Shown here in pieces: positions 37,281 to 46,119 of a stretch of DNA of 64,000 bases (its first letter is position 1; each line of letters opens with the position of its first letter). Both the position numbers and the translations under genes were made by a program. The notes below the pieces were generated by a model. The model ran no database searches, was not told the DNA's origin, and saw nothing but the letters and a program-made list of their open reading frames with translations. Source of the stretch: a bacterium. Lineage in GTDB: Bacteria > CSSED10-310 > JAFGSJ01. The stretch covers positions 1-64,000 of the forward strand of contig JAFGSJ010000044.1 of the NCBI GenBank assembly GCA_016934675.1, read 5' to 3'.

Positions 37281-37931
37281 TTAATCAGATAAGGCACTCT
37301 CGATTTGCTGGCGTGATATGGCGCCTTCACGGAGGATACGGATTGTCCCGTCAGAAAGGTTGACGACGGTTGAAGGTGATCGGTAGGGTAGTGTCCCAGC
37401 TAGGAGAACCAGCCCGATCTCCGGGAAAAGACCTGGTGAAGCTATCAGCAGTTGTTCCGGAGCATAGGGTTCGGCCGCATTGGAAATATTAGCCGATGTT
37501 GATACCAGTGGTAGACTCACGTATTCGAGAATCTGGTTCAGGATTGGAAAAGCAGGAACGCGCAGGCCCAAGGTAGCTTCCTGGCCAAGCCAACCGGTCA
37601 GTCTGGGCTCCCTGATCGGTAGGACCACGGTCAGGGGTCCCGGCCAGAAATGGGCGACCAGGACATCTGCCAATGCGTTGAACCTGACCAGATCGCGGGC
37701 CGTTGTTTCATCTGCCACGATCGCGGGCAAAGCCTTTCTTTCGTTGCGTTTTTTCAGGTCGAATATACGATCATGGACCTGTTTGTCAAAAATGTTCCCG
37801 CCGAGCAGGTAGCTGGACTCGGTCGGACAAATGATGAGTTGCCCCCGATCGAGCGTTTGTTTGATCCGGTCCAGGACCGTTGCTGGCAAACGTTTCGAGC
37901 AGTCAATTCTCGTGATCTTTTCATCAATCAT
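37281..37931 (-). CDS. tsaC: Threonylcarbamoyl-AMP synthase (TsaC/Sua5 family)
   Basis: 216 residues, the short TsaC form without the Sua5 C-terminal domain. It makes threonylcarbamoyl-AMP from threonine, bicarbonate and ATP, the first step of tRNA t6A37 modification. Visible: CPTESSYLLGG near the N-terminus, LKKRNERKALPAIV, HFWPGPLTVVLP, LRVPAFP and STSANISN, the usual YrdC-domain order. Its ATG overlaps the tsaD stop by four bases. It is the last gene of the tsaE-tsaB-tsaD-tsaC series. Confidence 0.93.
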   Translation of the reverse strand: MIDEKITRIDCSKRLPATVLDRIKQTLDRGQLIICPTESSYLLGGNIFDKQVHDRIFDLKKRNERKALPAIVADETTARDLVRFNALADVLVAHFWPGPLTVVLPIREPRLTGWLGQEATLGLRVPAFPILNQILEYVSLPLVSTSANISNAAEPYAPEQLLIASPGLFPEIGLVLLAGTLPYRSPSTVVNLSDGTIRILREGAISRQQIESALSD

Positions 37932-38929
37932 AACAAGTCTGCCCGTGCTTCGGCATTCAAGTCAAGCGAGGCAGTTTTGGCCTGCTTGATCAGATGATAA
38001 CCCAGCCCTGCTATGACAGCGGCATTATCCGTGCACAACCTGTTTGAGGGAAAAAGAACACGGAATCCTAGGAACTCCGAGCGTTGCCGGAAAAGTTGTC
38101 GTAAACGTGAATTCGCGGCAACGCCCCCCGTAACAGTGATCAACTTGAGACCGGCTTGCTGTGTGGTCCAACGTGTTTTGGTCTCGAGAACATCCATGAC
38201 TGCTTCCTGGACTGAAGCTAAGAGATCAGGAAGATGCACATCATTTTGATCATGTCTGTTTTTTTCGAGAAAGACCCGGACAGCGGTTTTTAAGCCACTG
38301 AAGCTGAAATGGGGTGAATGGTCATTCATCATCGGTCGAGGAAAGGAATAGGCTTGAGGATCGCCCGAGGCGGCCATTCTGTCGATCAGTTTTCCGCCCG
38401 GATAGCCCAGATCGAGCATTTTTGCGACCTTATCCAAGCATTCGCCCGCAGCATCATCGCGGGTGAAACCAATCACCGACATGGTCCAGTCATGATCGAT
38501 CCTGGCTGTCAGCGTATGCCCCCCCGAGACAATCAGGGCCAGATGAGGAAATTCGAGCTCGTGTTCGAGGGCCGGAGCATACGCATGACCGAGAAGGTGA
38601 TTGACGGCGGTCAGTGGAATCCGGCGAATATAGGCGATGGACTTCGCGGCCGCGATACCGATCACGAGCGATCCGATCAGACCGGGTCTATTCGTCACTG
38701 CCACGCCCTGGATATCATTCAGGGTCAGTCCGGCTTTATCCAGGGCACTGGCCAGAGAGGGAGTGATAACTTCCAAGTGCTTACGTGAAGCAATCTCCGG
38801 AACGACACCCCCGAATTCACGATGAAACTCATCTTGAGATGTGACGATCAGGGAAAGGATGGTCTTTCCGTCCTGAACGATTGAGACGGATGTATCGTCA
38901 CATGAAGTATCGATACCGAGAATATTCAT
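37928..38929 (-). CDS. tsaD: tRNA N6-threonylcarbamoyltransferase TsaD
   Basis: 333 residues, full length. It transfers the threonylcarbamoyl group to A37 of tRNAs reading ANN codons, in a complex with TsaB and TsaE. ILGIDTSCDDTSVSIV at the N-terminus, the metal-binding HLLGHAYAP, IVSGGHT, the ASKR-type ATP-binding core and VTGGVAANSRLR are present. It overlaps both neighbours by four bases (tsaB upstream, tsaC downstream). Confidence 0.96.
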   Translation of the reverse strand: MNILGIDTSCDDTSVSIVQDGKTILSLIVTSQDEFHREFGGVVPEIASRKHLEVITPSLASALDKAGLTLNDIQGVAVTNRPGLIGSLVIGIAAAKSIAYIRRIPLTAVNHLLGHAYAPALEHELEFPHLALIVSGGHTLTARIDHDWTMSVIGFTRDDAAGECLDKVAKMLDLGYPGGKLIDRMAASGDPQAYSFPRPMMNDHSPHFSFSGLKTAVRVFLEKNRHDQNDVHLPDLLASVQEAVMDVLETKTRWTTQQAGLKLITVTGGVAANSRLRQLFRQRSEFLGFRVLFPSNRLCTDNAAVIAGLGYHLIKQAKTASLDLNAEARADLL

Positions 38930-39675
38930 TGTTCCGCCCTTTCCCTTCCGGGTGTCGTGCTTTTTTTCGCATCAGGAGCCCTGATATACAAGGGCATCAA
39001 TGTGTGAGCACTATCGATCATACCCCGGTCATAACGCAGTTTAGCCAGACGGGCGATCGTCAATGCCTGAGGAAACAGAAAACGCTGATCGATCATCATC
39101 CGATCATAGCCGACCTTTTCTTGGATTCGGTCCCGATAGGCATACGCGCCCGTTCCGCAGAAAAATACGTTCTCCGGTAATTCCTCCAAAAGCGTCGCGA
39201 CCGAAGTCAGAACGATATCAGTCTTCTGTTCGAGTGTACCATCTGACCAGAAAAAAGAACAGGCGTAGACCTCGGAACGTTTGGCATCGAGCAGGGCAAT
39301 GATCCAGGTCGGCCCGCTCAGCAACGGAAGCAGATTGTAAGCCAGGGCTTCAAGCGAGCTCAGGCCCACGATTGGGCAACCGAGCCCGAACGCCAGGCTT
39401 TTGGCCGTAGTCAGGCCAATCCGCAATCCGGTAAACGAACCCGGTCCAAGCGTGACCCCGATCAGCCCGATATCGGCGATTGACATCCGAAGTGAGCTCA
39501 ACAATCGGTCGAGATTGTTCATCACATGAGACGAATGTGATGAGGGGCAATGACAATGCATCTCAGCCAGAAGTTCAGGCCCACGACAGATGGCTATGGA
39601 TTCCCATGAGGTTGATGTGTCCAGTGCCAACACATTCAACGTCCTGTCTTCCTTGTTTTGTGCACCAGTTTTCAT
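38926..39675 (-). CDS. tsaB: t6A biosynthesis protein TsaB
   Basis: 249 residues. An inactive TsaD-like (ASKHA fold) scaffold that bridges TsaD and TsaE. VLALDTSTSWESIAICRGPE at the N-terminus, then LIGVTLGPGSFTGLRIGL and AKSLAFGL are the standard TsaB motifs. It overlaps tsaE by four bases upstream and tsaD by four bases downstream. Confidence 0.94.
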   Translation of the reverse strand: MKTGAQNKEDRTLNVLALDTSTSWESIAICRGPELLAEMHCHCPSSHSSHVMNNLDRLLSSLRMSIADIGLIGVTLGPGSFTGLRIGLTTAKSLAFGLGCPIVGLSSLEALAYNLLPLLSGPTWIIALLDAKRSEVYACSFFWSDGTLEQKTDIVLTSVATLLEELPENVFFCGTGAYAYRDRIQEKVGYDRMMIDQRFLFPQALTIARLAKLRYDRGMIDSAHTLMPLYIRAPDAKKSTTPGRERAEQ

Positions 39676-40166
39676 ATGCTTTGAAAGGGGTTGTTCGTGT
39701 TTCTCGACCCCGCTAAATCCTGTCTTTCGGTACCATGATCCGGGTCATTGGTCAGTTTTCGCCAAGCGATCGAGCGGGTGAATTCGTCCTGCCAAACCAG
39801 ATCGACCCGCCAATACTCGGACGGTAAAAAAGGCATTTTTTCCGCCCATTCAACGATGACAATTGCATTTTCGGTGAAATAATCCTCGAGTCCGATTTCA
39901 AAGAGATCAGGCTGTTCGAGTCGAAATAAATCTATATGATACACCGGGAGAGGGCAACGATATTCCAGAACTATCACGTATGATGGACTCGAAACATAGA
40001 TATCACGGTCAGAGCACAGCCCCTTGACAATGCCGCGGGTAAAGACCGTCTTCCCCGTTCCCAGATCGCCATAGAGCAAGATTGTATCGCCGGGTCCCAG
40101 GTGATGGGCTAGTTCACGACCATACTCTTCAGTCTGGTCCGGACTGTGAGACAGCCTCTGTATCAT
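39672..40166 (-). CDS. tsaE: t6A biosynthesis ATPase TsaE
   Basis: 164 residues. A small P-loop ATPase needed for turnover of the bacterial t6A complex. Walker A is GDLGTGKTVFTRGIVKGL, followed by SSPSYVIVLEYRCPLPVYHI and DLFRL, and the Walker B region IVIVEWAEKM. First of the four overlapping t6A genes. It follows the anchored unknown protein (40235-41152) after 68 bases on the same strand. Confidence 0.94.
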   Translation of the reverse strand: MIQRLSHSPDQTEEYGRELAHHLGPGDTILLYGDLGTGKTVFTRGIVKGLCSDRDIYVSSPSYVIVLEYRCPLPVYHIDLFRLEQPDLFEIGLEDYFTENAIVIVEWAEKMPFLPSEYWRVDLVWQDEFTRSIAWRKLTNDPDHGTERQDLAGSRNTNNPFQSI

Positions 40167-40234
40167 GGTTGTTCTCTGAATAGGGAATAAAGTAGCTGTC
40201 CTGTGATGGGGACTGATGCGACGAACTCCGGTCG

Positions 40235-41152
40235 CTATCGGGCCCGAAAGAGTATTTTCTTGACCATCAAGCCCAATTCACGAACATCGACACTGTCACC
40301 GGTCTGGGCGGGAATAAAGGTCTGATCGGTCTCAAACTCGAGCGAGGTATAATCCTCCTGACCGAGTACATCAGCAGGTATTTCCAGCCGTTCCTGAATA
40401 TAATCCCGGTTGGTTACATCGATCTCGAGCGGTTTCCCAGCTAATTTTATCGTCACCTTGGCTGGATTGGTAAAATACTGGTTCGGAATCCAGAGATCGA
40501 GATAGAGCCAGGCATCTTTTTTTGGATTAACCAGGCGACATTCCCCGCTTTTCTTCATCCATCTCCAGTTCACATTTCCCCGCGAATCGAGTTCCGGGTC
40601 ATACCAACCCCGGACATATTTGATCAAGGCTTCGGAGTACTCGAGGTTAGAAGGGACCAGCATGAATTCACCGGCCAGATAACGATGGTAACGATTGAAC
40701 TGGTTCAAACCATTGAACGCAAAATATTCAGCAGTCTCACCCTTTTTATAAATACCGATTAACAGGACTACTTTCTTCTTGATTAAGGTTATGGGCACAT
40801 ACATGTATCGAAGATAACTATATTCCTGATTAGGCTGCCAGGAATCGAATGGGAGCAGGGGAATGTGATCATCCTGACAAATTCTTTCCCCGTCTTCATC
40901 CTGCAAATGCACAAACACATACGAATGATTACCCGGCGAGACCCAATTCGGGCCTGTTTTCCAACTGAATTGAATGGGAAGCAGACTGTCAGAAGCATGT
41001 TCCTGACCGCTGATCTGGACCTGAACGGTAACATCGAGACCAGTCACCGAGATAGGCTTCTGCCTGTCCCGAAACAGGTTCCACGAGAGCAGGATCGCGA
41101 CAAATATCAAGCCCAACACGACTATAATCATCACTTGCTTCTTAACAAACAT
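40235..41152 (-). CDS. Membrane-anchored extracytoplasmic protein of unknown function
   Basis: 305 residues. AAGGAGG eight bases upstream fixes the ATG at 41152; a frame from 41170 would include that site. One N-terminal hydrophobic segment (about residues 8-25) anchors a mostly beta-sheet domain: SYVFVHLQDEDGERICQDDH, YMYVPITLIKKKVVLLIGIY, then YVRGWYDPE, with a C-terminal VDVRELGLMVKKILF. The texture resembles beta-sandwich accessory domains found beside membrane glycosyltransferases, but I recognise no family. It lies between the kinase gene (31 bases upstream) and tsaE, so it may be a target or partner of the kinase. Confidence 0.65.
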   Translation of the reverse strand: MFVKKQVMIIVVLGLIFVAILLSWNLFRDRQKPISVTGLDVTVQVQISGQEHASDSLLPIQFSWKTGPNWVSPGNHSYVFVHLQDEDGERICQDDHIPLLPFDSWQPNQEYSYLRYMYVPITLIKKKVVLLIGIYKKGETAEYFAFNGLNQFNRYHRYLAGEFMLVPSNLEYSEALIKYVRGWYDPELDSRGNVNWRWMKKSGECRLVNPKKDAWLYLDLWIPNQYFTNPAKVTIKLAGKPLEIDVTNRDYIQERLEIPADVLGQEDYTSLEFETDQTFIPAQTGDSVDVRELGLMVKKILFRAR

Positions 41153-41183
41153 GCGGTTTTCCTCCTTCAATTCAATTCGGACT

Positions 41184-44100
41184 TCATTGATGGTTATCCG
41201 AAAGATCGAGCGTTTGATAGTATTGTTTCAGATCAACGGCAAGTTCTGCCATGGTCTGATAGCGTGAATCCGGCGATTTTTCAAGGCATTTGAGCACGAT
41301 TTGCTCGAGTTCTGGGTCCAATTCGGGTTTAATCGATCGCGGAAAGGGTGGCTGAGTCTTCAGATGCGCCATCAGGACCCCGATTGGAGTATCGCCGGTA
41401 AAAGGCAATTTCCCTGTAAGAAATTCATAGATGACAATGCCGAGCGAGTAGATATCTGAACGAAAATCGATTTTCTTGCGTATCTGTTCGGGCGCCATAT
41501 ATTCCGGGGTGCCCATGACTTCGCCTGTATCGGTCAATCCTTCGAGATTACCGACCCGGGCAATCCCAAAATCCACGATTTTAACGTTGAGGTCCTTATC
41601 AATGAGGATATTCTGCGGTTTGACATCTCGATGGATAATGTCCAAAGCATGAACAGCACCCAGGGCATCGACGATTTGCATGATAATACTGATTTTGTCC
41701 CGAACGGGCAGGGCCTTGCCCTCGATGATCTGTTCCTTGAGTGTAATGCCGTAAATCAATTCCATCGAGATATAGTAAGTCCCTTCGCAGTAACCCAGGT
41801 GATGGATTCTGACGACATTGGGATGAGAAATCTTACGGGCGGCCTTGATTTCCCATTTAAAGCGTTTCAAGTTGCGTTCATCGAGCAGAGCGCTTTCGCG
41901 TAAAGCCTTGATAGCCACGAGTTCCTTGAGGACCCGGTCATGTGCCTTGAACACGGCACCCATACCACCTCGCCCCATTTTTTCGATGATTTCGTACCGC
42001 CCGTCAAACAGTGAACCGGGACCAAGGGCATCACTCTTGAGAAGATCGGCGAATTCATTGGCATTATGGACCCTGTTCTGGTCATCACTCGAATAAATCC
42101 GGCTGAGTACGGACTTGAACCGGTCCGGTATTCTGTGACTACCCTCCCATTCGGGATTGAGTTCTTGAATATCGGGAGCGTGCTCGAGTTTGCCGGATAT
42201 CAGTTGGATCATGATTTGGGCTATGGATATCAAATCATCACGCGGACTCTCAGGTTCGCCATTGATCGTATTCAATGACAGGTAGATATGCTTCTTGACC
42301 ATCTCCTGTTCAAAATCGGTCTGTAACTCCGACGTCCTGAAATAGAGACCGAAATCACTGATTTTGACTGTGTTGTCCCGGGTGATCAGGATGTTCTCCG
42401 GGCACAGGTTCCGATGAATGACCTTGTTCTTGTGAGCACTATCAATGGCCCATAGACATTGAGTCAGTATGTTCAGGGCCTTGTGCAGGGCAATTTTATT
42501 CCGTTCGAGCAGGCTGGCCAGGTTTATACCCTCGACATACTCGCGGGCGATCAGAAAATGCTGTTCATCTTCACCTAAATCATAGATCATGACGATATTC
42601 GGATGATTCAGACGAGCCGTGGCCATGATCTTTCTCTTGAAACGGGTCATAACGAGTGGGCTGAGGAAACGTTTTTTCTCGATTTCCTTGATGACCACCG
42701 TGCGTTCGAGGAGCACATCTTTGGCCCGATACACCTTTCCGAGCACACCCTGACCGATCACCTCTTCGAGCTGATAGCGTCGCCGCAGAAAATTGGTAAT
42801 CACGGAACTGTCATCTTTATCAGCCTCGTTTTCTACTGCCATTACCTTGGTCCGCTGTTCCTCGATCTCTTTTCTCAATTCTTCGAGATGTTCGAGACGC
42901 ATTCGGGCATCACGAAATTCGAGATCGTATTTGATTACCTGCTGGTAACTCTCGCGGGCATTTTCGATGATCTGCTTGTCTTCCCATATCCGGCCGAGAT
43001 AATAAAAAGTCTCGGTCCGATTCGGATTATACTCATCATCATGGGCAATGATCTGGAACTGTTTTAATGCCTTGTCATACTCCTGCTGTTCGAAAAGCAG
43101 CTTGCCCAGCCGGAATGAGGCCTCGATATAATCGCCGGACTCGGGACTAACGGCTTTTAACAGCTTGACCGCCTTATCGGACATGTCCATCTTCTCTGCC
43201 AATTCTGCCGCAATCAAAAAATCACGACCCATGATATATTGTTCTAAGGCTTTGGGCATGTTACCAGACCTGATATACATTTCGGCCGCATTGCGATACC
43301 GCTTGGCCCGCTCATACATTTCCGCCGCATCTGAATAGCGGGACTCCTCCAGATAGCATTCTGCCGCTATGGGGAAAATCTCGGCCCGGCGGAAATTTTC
43401 AGCAGCCTCATTAAAGAGACCGGCTTGTTGATATTGATAACCCGCATCCTCATACTTTTGTGCTTTTTCATAGAGGACTGCCGATTCTCGCGGATGCCCC
43501 TCCTCGTTGAGAATGCGGGCATATGAGGCGAGATTGAGGACGCCCGTGTCACTCAGTTCGATCAAGCGGAGCCCATTCGAGAAATCCCGACCCTGAAAAT
43601 ACATCTCGACCGCTTTATCGATCGATCCGATCTTCTCGAAAAGTTCGCCGGATTTCCGCCAATTCGCCGCTTTTTCGAAAAAAACCGCGGCATCCTCTTC
43701 ACGGGACGCCGCAAGATAAGAATCGGCAGCCTTACCCGCTATTCTCTTTAAGGCAACCTCCCGCTCAGTTAACAGAATCTCGTCTTCCTTCTTCCTGAGT
43801 AACTCATTGTAACCACGCTGATAAACCTGGGCTGCTTTTAAAAAATTCTCGCTCAGCTTGTACATATCGCCCGCAGCTTCATACATATCCGAATCTTCAT
43901 AGTTCTTCGCAGCCTGCGGGTATTTCTTGTCTTTCTTATACATCTCGGCCGCATAGAAGAAATTACCCGCTTGTTTATACATCTCCGCTGCCTTTGCATA
44001 ATTCAAATCAAGCTTATACAATTCCGCAGCCTTGAGAAAGTTGTCATTACGGGCATACAACTCCGCTGCCTTGATATTAAAGTGAATGCTCTCGTAGAGT

Positions 44101-44243
44101 TTGGCAGCCTGGCTCAAACTGCCGGCCTTAAGATACATCTTGGCTGCGTTCTCGAGATCACCTGCTATCTCAAGTAGATTGCCGGCCTTCTGGTATTCAC
44201 CTTTTTTGGCAAATCGGTTCGCTTTGCGGAGTATATCATCCAT
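41184..44243 (-). CDS. TPR protein with tandem pseudokinase and Ser/Thr kinase domains
   Basis: 1019 residues from the ATG at 44243 (a GTG lies one codon upstream). Residues ~1-470 carry 12 or more TPR-like helical repeats with the pattern KAAEMYKQAGNFFYAAEMYK. A first kinase fold (about 487-740) has the glycine loop IGQGVLGKVYRAKD, Lys519 and DFG at 630, but the catalytic loop reads HRNLCPEN (Asp to Asn at 612, Lys to Cys at 614) and the helix-C glutamate is lysine (538): a predicted pseudokinase. A second kinase fold (about 745-1005) is complete: GRGGMGAVFKAHD, Lys779, HRDVKPQN with Asp873, DFG 891-893, MAPE near 919. Cytoplasmic, no membrane segment. Part of the operon that ends with the t6A genes. 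Confidence 0.92.
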   Translation of the reverse strand: MDDILRKANRFAKKGEYQKAGNLLEIAGDLENAAKMYLKAGSLSQAAKLYESIHFNIKAAELYARNDNFLKAAELYKLDLNYAKAAEMYKQAGNFFYAAEMYKKDKKYPQAAKNYEDSDMYEAAGDMYKLSENFLKAAQVYQRGYNELLRKKEDEILLTEREVALKRIAGKAADSYLAASREEDAAVFFEKAANWRKSGELFEKIGSIDKAVEMYFQGRDFSNGLRLIELSDTGVLNLASYARILNEEGHPRESAVLYEKAQKYEDAGYQYQQAGLFNEAAENFRRAEIFPIAAECYLEESRYSDAAEMYERAKRYRNAAEMYIRSGNMPKALEQYIMGRDFLIAAELAEKMDMSDKAVKLLKAVSPESGDYIEASFRLGKLLFEQQEYDKALKQFQIIAHDDEYNPNRTETFYYLGRIWEDKQIIENARESYQQVIKYDLEFRDARMRLEHLEELRKEIEEQRTKVMAVENEADKDDSSVITNFLRRRYQLEEVIGQGVLGKVYRAKDVLLERTVVIKEIEKKRFLSPLVMTRFKRKIMATARLNHPNIVMIYDLGEDEQHFLIAREYVEGINLASLLERNKIALHKALNILTQCLWAIDSAHKNKVIHRNLCPENILITRDNTVKISDFGLYFRTSELQTDFEQEMVKKHIYLSLNTINGEPESPRDDLISIAQIMIQLISGKLEHAPDIQELNPEWEGSHRIPDRFKSVLSRIYSSDDQNRVHNANEFADLLKSDALGPGSLFDGRYEIIEKMGRGGMGAVFKAHDRVLKELVAIKALRESALLDERNLKRFKWEIKAARKISHPNVVRIHHLGYCEGTYYISMELIYGITLKEQIIEGKALPVRDKISIIMQIVDALGAVHALDIIHRDVKPQNILIDKDLNVKIVDFGIARVGNLEGLTDTGEVMGTPEYMAPEQIRKKIDFRSDIYSLGIVIYEFLTGKLPFTGDTPIGVLMAHLKTQPPFPRSIKPELDPELEQIVLKCLEKSPDSRYQTMAELAVDLKQYYQTLDLSDNHQ

Positions 44244-44287
44244 CACGAATGAGACTGTTCTTGTCGTCTGTTGAATTGTTCCAACTT

Positions 44288-44758
44288 TTATTCCTTACGG
44301 AGTGTAAAGCGCAAAAAAGTGAGACTCTGATCTGTATCACGAATTCGGCTCGTAAATGCACGGACCATATTACGTAAGATCTTTAGCTCGATCATCTGAT
44401 CTTGATGCAGAAGTTCGTCAAATCTGTCCTTGTCTAAACGGACCAGCTTGGAGTCCTCATGGGCAATCGCTGTTGCGGAACGTGGGCCCCGATCGATCAA
44501 GGCCATCTCACCCAGATGGGCCCCCTCCCTTAAAATGGCAATGACCTCTTCCCCAATCGAATCAAGGATCACACTGACCCGGACCGAACCCTCGAGAATC
44601 AGATAAAGGGCTTCTCCAACCTCGTCTTTTTGAAAAATAACATCTCCCCTTTTGTAGTCCACAACCGAGGTTATCTCGAGGACTGCCTCTATTTCAGCCG
44701 AACTGAGCTTATCAAAAAGCAAACATTTTTCGAGCAAGTCCCTTCTGTCTCTTTCCAC
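44288..44758 (-). CDS. Cyclic-nucleotide-binding domain protein
   Basis: 156 residues from a GTG at 44758, with AAGGAG upstream. Almost the whole protein is one cNMP-binding beta-barrel: KCLLFDKLSSAEIEAVLE, GDVIFQKDEVGEALYLILEG, and the phosphate-binding cassette HLGEMALIDRGPRSATAIA, in which Glu and Arg contact cAMP or cGMP. No DNA-binding domain follows, only a C-terminal helix and tail. Inference: a small regulatory protein that could act on the kinase encoded 41 bases downstream. It is the first gene behind the promoter at 44807-44835. Confidence 0.88.
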   Translation of the reverse strand: MERDRRDLLEKCLLFDKLSSAEIEAVLEITSVVDYKRGDVIFQKDEVGEALYLILEGSVRVSVILDSIGEEVIAILREGAHLGEMALIDRGPRSATAIAHEDSKLVRLDKDRFDELLHQDQMIELKILRNMVRAFTSRIRDTDQSLTFLRFTLRKE

Positions 44759-44806
44759 AATTTTTTCTCCTTGAGCTGGCCTAATAATCTTATTTCTTGT
44801 TTAAAA

Positions 44807-44835
44807 ATTCTATCACTTTCTCATCTACCTGTCAA
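44807..44835 (-). promoter_or_regulatory. Near-consensus sigma-70 promoter of the CNB-kinase-t6A operon
   Basis: Minus strand: TTGACA (44835-44830), a 17-base spacer, TAGAAT (44812-44807). The start codon of the cyclic-nucleotide-binding gene is about 45 bases further. The best promoter match in the window. Confidence 0.75.
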
Positions 44836-44848
44836 TCTGTCACCCAAT

Positions 44849-45010
44849 GTCATGATTGCTTCATCGCCGGGCGATACATTTGAAGTGCTCGATTATATTG
44901 TCGCTTTACCTGTCAATCACTTGAATGCCGTCATCGATGGCCTGGATCACTTCTACTCTATCGAGGTGCCTCCCGAGCTCAGTGCTTCAGGACCTTACAA
45001 CGAGGTCTGA
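44849..45010 (+). CDS. Possible small gene or gene remnant (53 residues)
   Basis: A frame from the ATG at 44849 to the TGA at 45010 reads MIASSPGDTFEVLDYIVALP and ends in ELSASGPYNEV. Codon use resembles the chromosome's real genes (GAT, ATC, GTC, CTC), but there is no ribosome binding site and no family match. It lies in the 336-base gap between the divergent cyclic-nucleotide-binding and UROD-like genes. It could be the tail of a decayed gene. Confidence 0.3.
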   Translation, partial: VMIASSPGDTFEVLDYIVALPVNHLNAVIDGLDHFYSIEVPPELSASGPYNEV

Positions 45011-45094
45011 AACAGTCAAGACTGAAACATTTTGACAATCACGCTCTCCATCTTTATACTGTTGATCGATAATCAAAACACATGGCGGTGATGC

Positions 45095-46084
45095 ATGATT
45101 CAAGATAGGGTGCTGAACAGGCAACGTTTTATCCAGACACTGGGTTTCAAGAAAACAGATCGGGTCCCACTCCTCAAGGAAGGGATAAGGGCTGAAGTGG
45201 TCGAGACATGGCAGAATCAGGGCTTGGGCCTTGATAAACTCGAGGATATCTTTCACTATGATGATTATCAAGAAATATGTTTGAACCTGGAACCGGATCC
45301 CGAACCGGATTGCTGGCCGCGGACCTTACCTGAATTGGAGCTGTATGTCGAAAGACTGGACCCGGACAATGAAATCCATTATCCGAAGGCCTGGACCGAA
45401 TTGCATACGATCGATGAAGTAGAACGTCCAATCACTCTTTTACGTGTTCATCATGGTTTCTTTCTGTCAATGGGGGTCTATGATTGGGAGCGTTTTCTGG
45501 AAGTAATGTATCTGATTCAGGATGACCCGGATTTTGTCTGCACGATGATGAATCTGCAGGGTGAATTCTCGGCACAACTGCTCGATCGCTTTCTGGCCAA
45601 GATGTCGATCGACGCAGCCCTGTTCAGCGAGCCGATCGGCGGCAATGATCGCCCCTTGCTTCCGCCTGACATGTACGAGGCTTTCGTCTGTTCTTCCTAC
45701 CGACCCATCTTCAAGGTGCTTGACAAATACAATGTTACAGTGAGAATCCTCAGGACCTACGCCAATATCCGGGTCCTGATCCCGACCATAATTCGTTGCG
45801 GTTTCAATTGTTTATGGGCTTGTGAAACGAATATCGCCGATATGGATTACCAGGCGATACGCCAGGAATTCGGAACAGCACTCAGTTTGATTGGGGGTAT
45901 CGATCTTGATGTCTTGCGTCTCGATACTCATGCGATCAGAGCGGAGCTATACAAAAAAATCCCAGCCCTGCTTGACTCGGGCGGTTATATTCCTCTTGCT
46001 GATGGCAGAGTAAGAACTGATGTTCACTTTCAGAATTACGCTTATTATCGCTGTTTACTTGAACAATTGTGCACAATAGTATAA
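45095..46084 (+). CDS. Uroporphyrinogen decarboxylase (URO-D)-like protein
   Basis: 329 residues. GGCGGTGA precedes the ATG. The start RVLNRQRFIQTLGFKKTDRVPL is the URO-D/methyltransferase (MtbA-type) opening, and the C-terminal part has ETNIADMDYQAIRQEFG, LIGGIDLDVLR and GGYIPLADGRVR, as in uncharacterised URO-D-like proteins of anaerobes. True HemE motifs (FAPW-type stretch) are absent, so haem synthesis is unlikely. Such proteins often act as methyltransferases or demethylases with corrinoid partners; no corrinoid protein gene is nearby. Its end overlaps or nearly touches the GspF-like gene. Confidence 0.8.
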   Translation: MIQDRVLNRQRFIQTLGFKKTDRVPLLKEGIRAEVVETWQNQGLGLDKLEDIFHYDDYQEICLNLEPDPEPDCWPRTLPELELYVERLDPDNEIHYPKAWTELHTIDEVERPITLLRVHHGFFLSMGVYDWERFLEVMYLIQDDPDFVCTMMNLQGEFSAQLLDRFLAKMSIDAALFSEPIGGNDRPLLPPDMYEAFVCSSYRPIFKVLDKYNVTVRILRTYANIRVLIPTIIRCGFNCLWACETNIADMDYQAIRQEFGTALSLIGGIDLDVLRLDTHAIRAELYKKIPALLDSGGYIPLADGRVRTDVHFQNYAYYRCLLEQLCTIV

Positions 46085-46119
46085 TCTCACTTCACGATAA
46101 CATCTGCGAGGTTGAAAGA

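Noticed and set aside
41184-44243. First kinase domain as an active kinase
   Set aside because: The HRD aspartate, the catalytic-loop lysine and the helix-C glutamate are all replaced, so it is called a pseudokinase.
45095-46084. HemE (uroporphyrinogen decarboxylase of haem synthesis)
   Set aside because: Key HemE motifs are missing; the protein fits the wider URO-D-like group instead.
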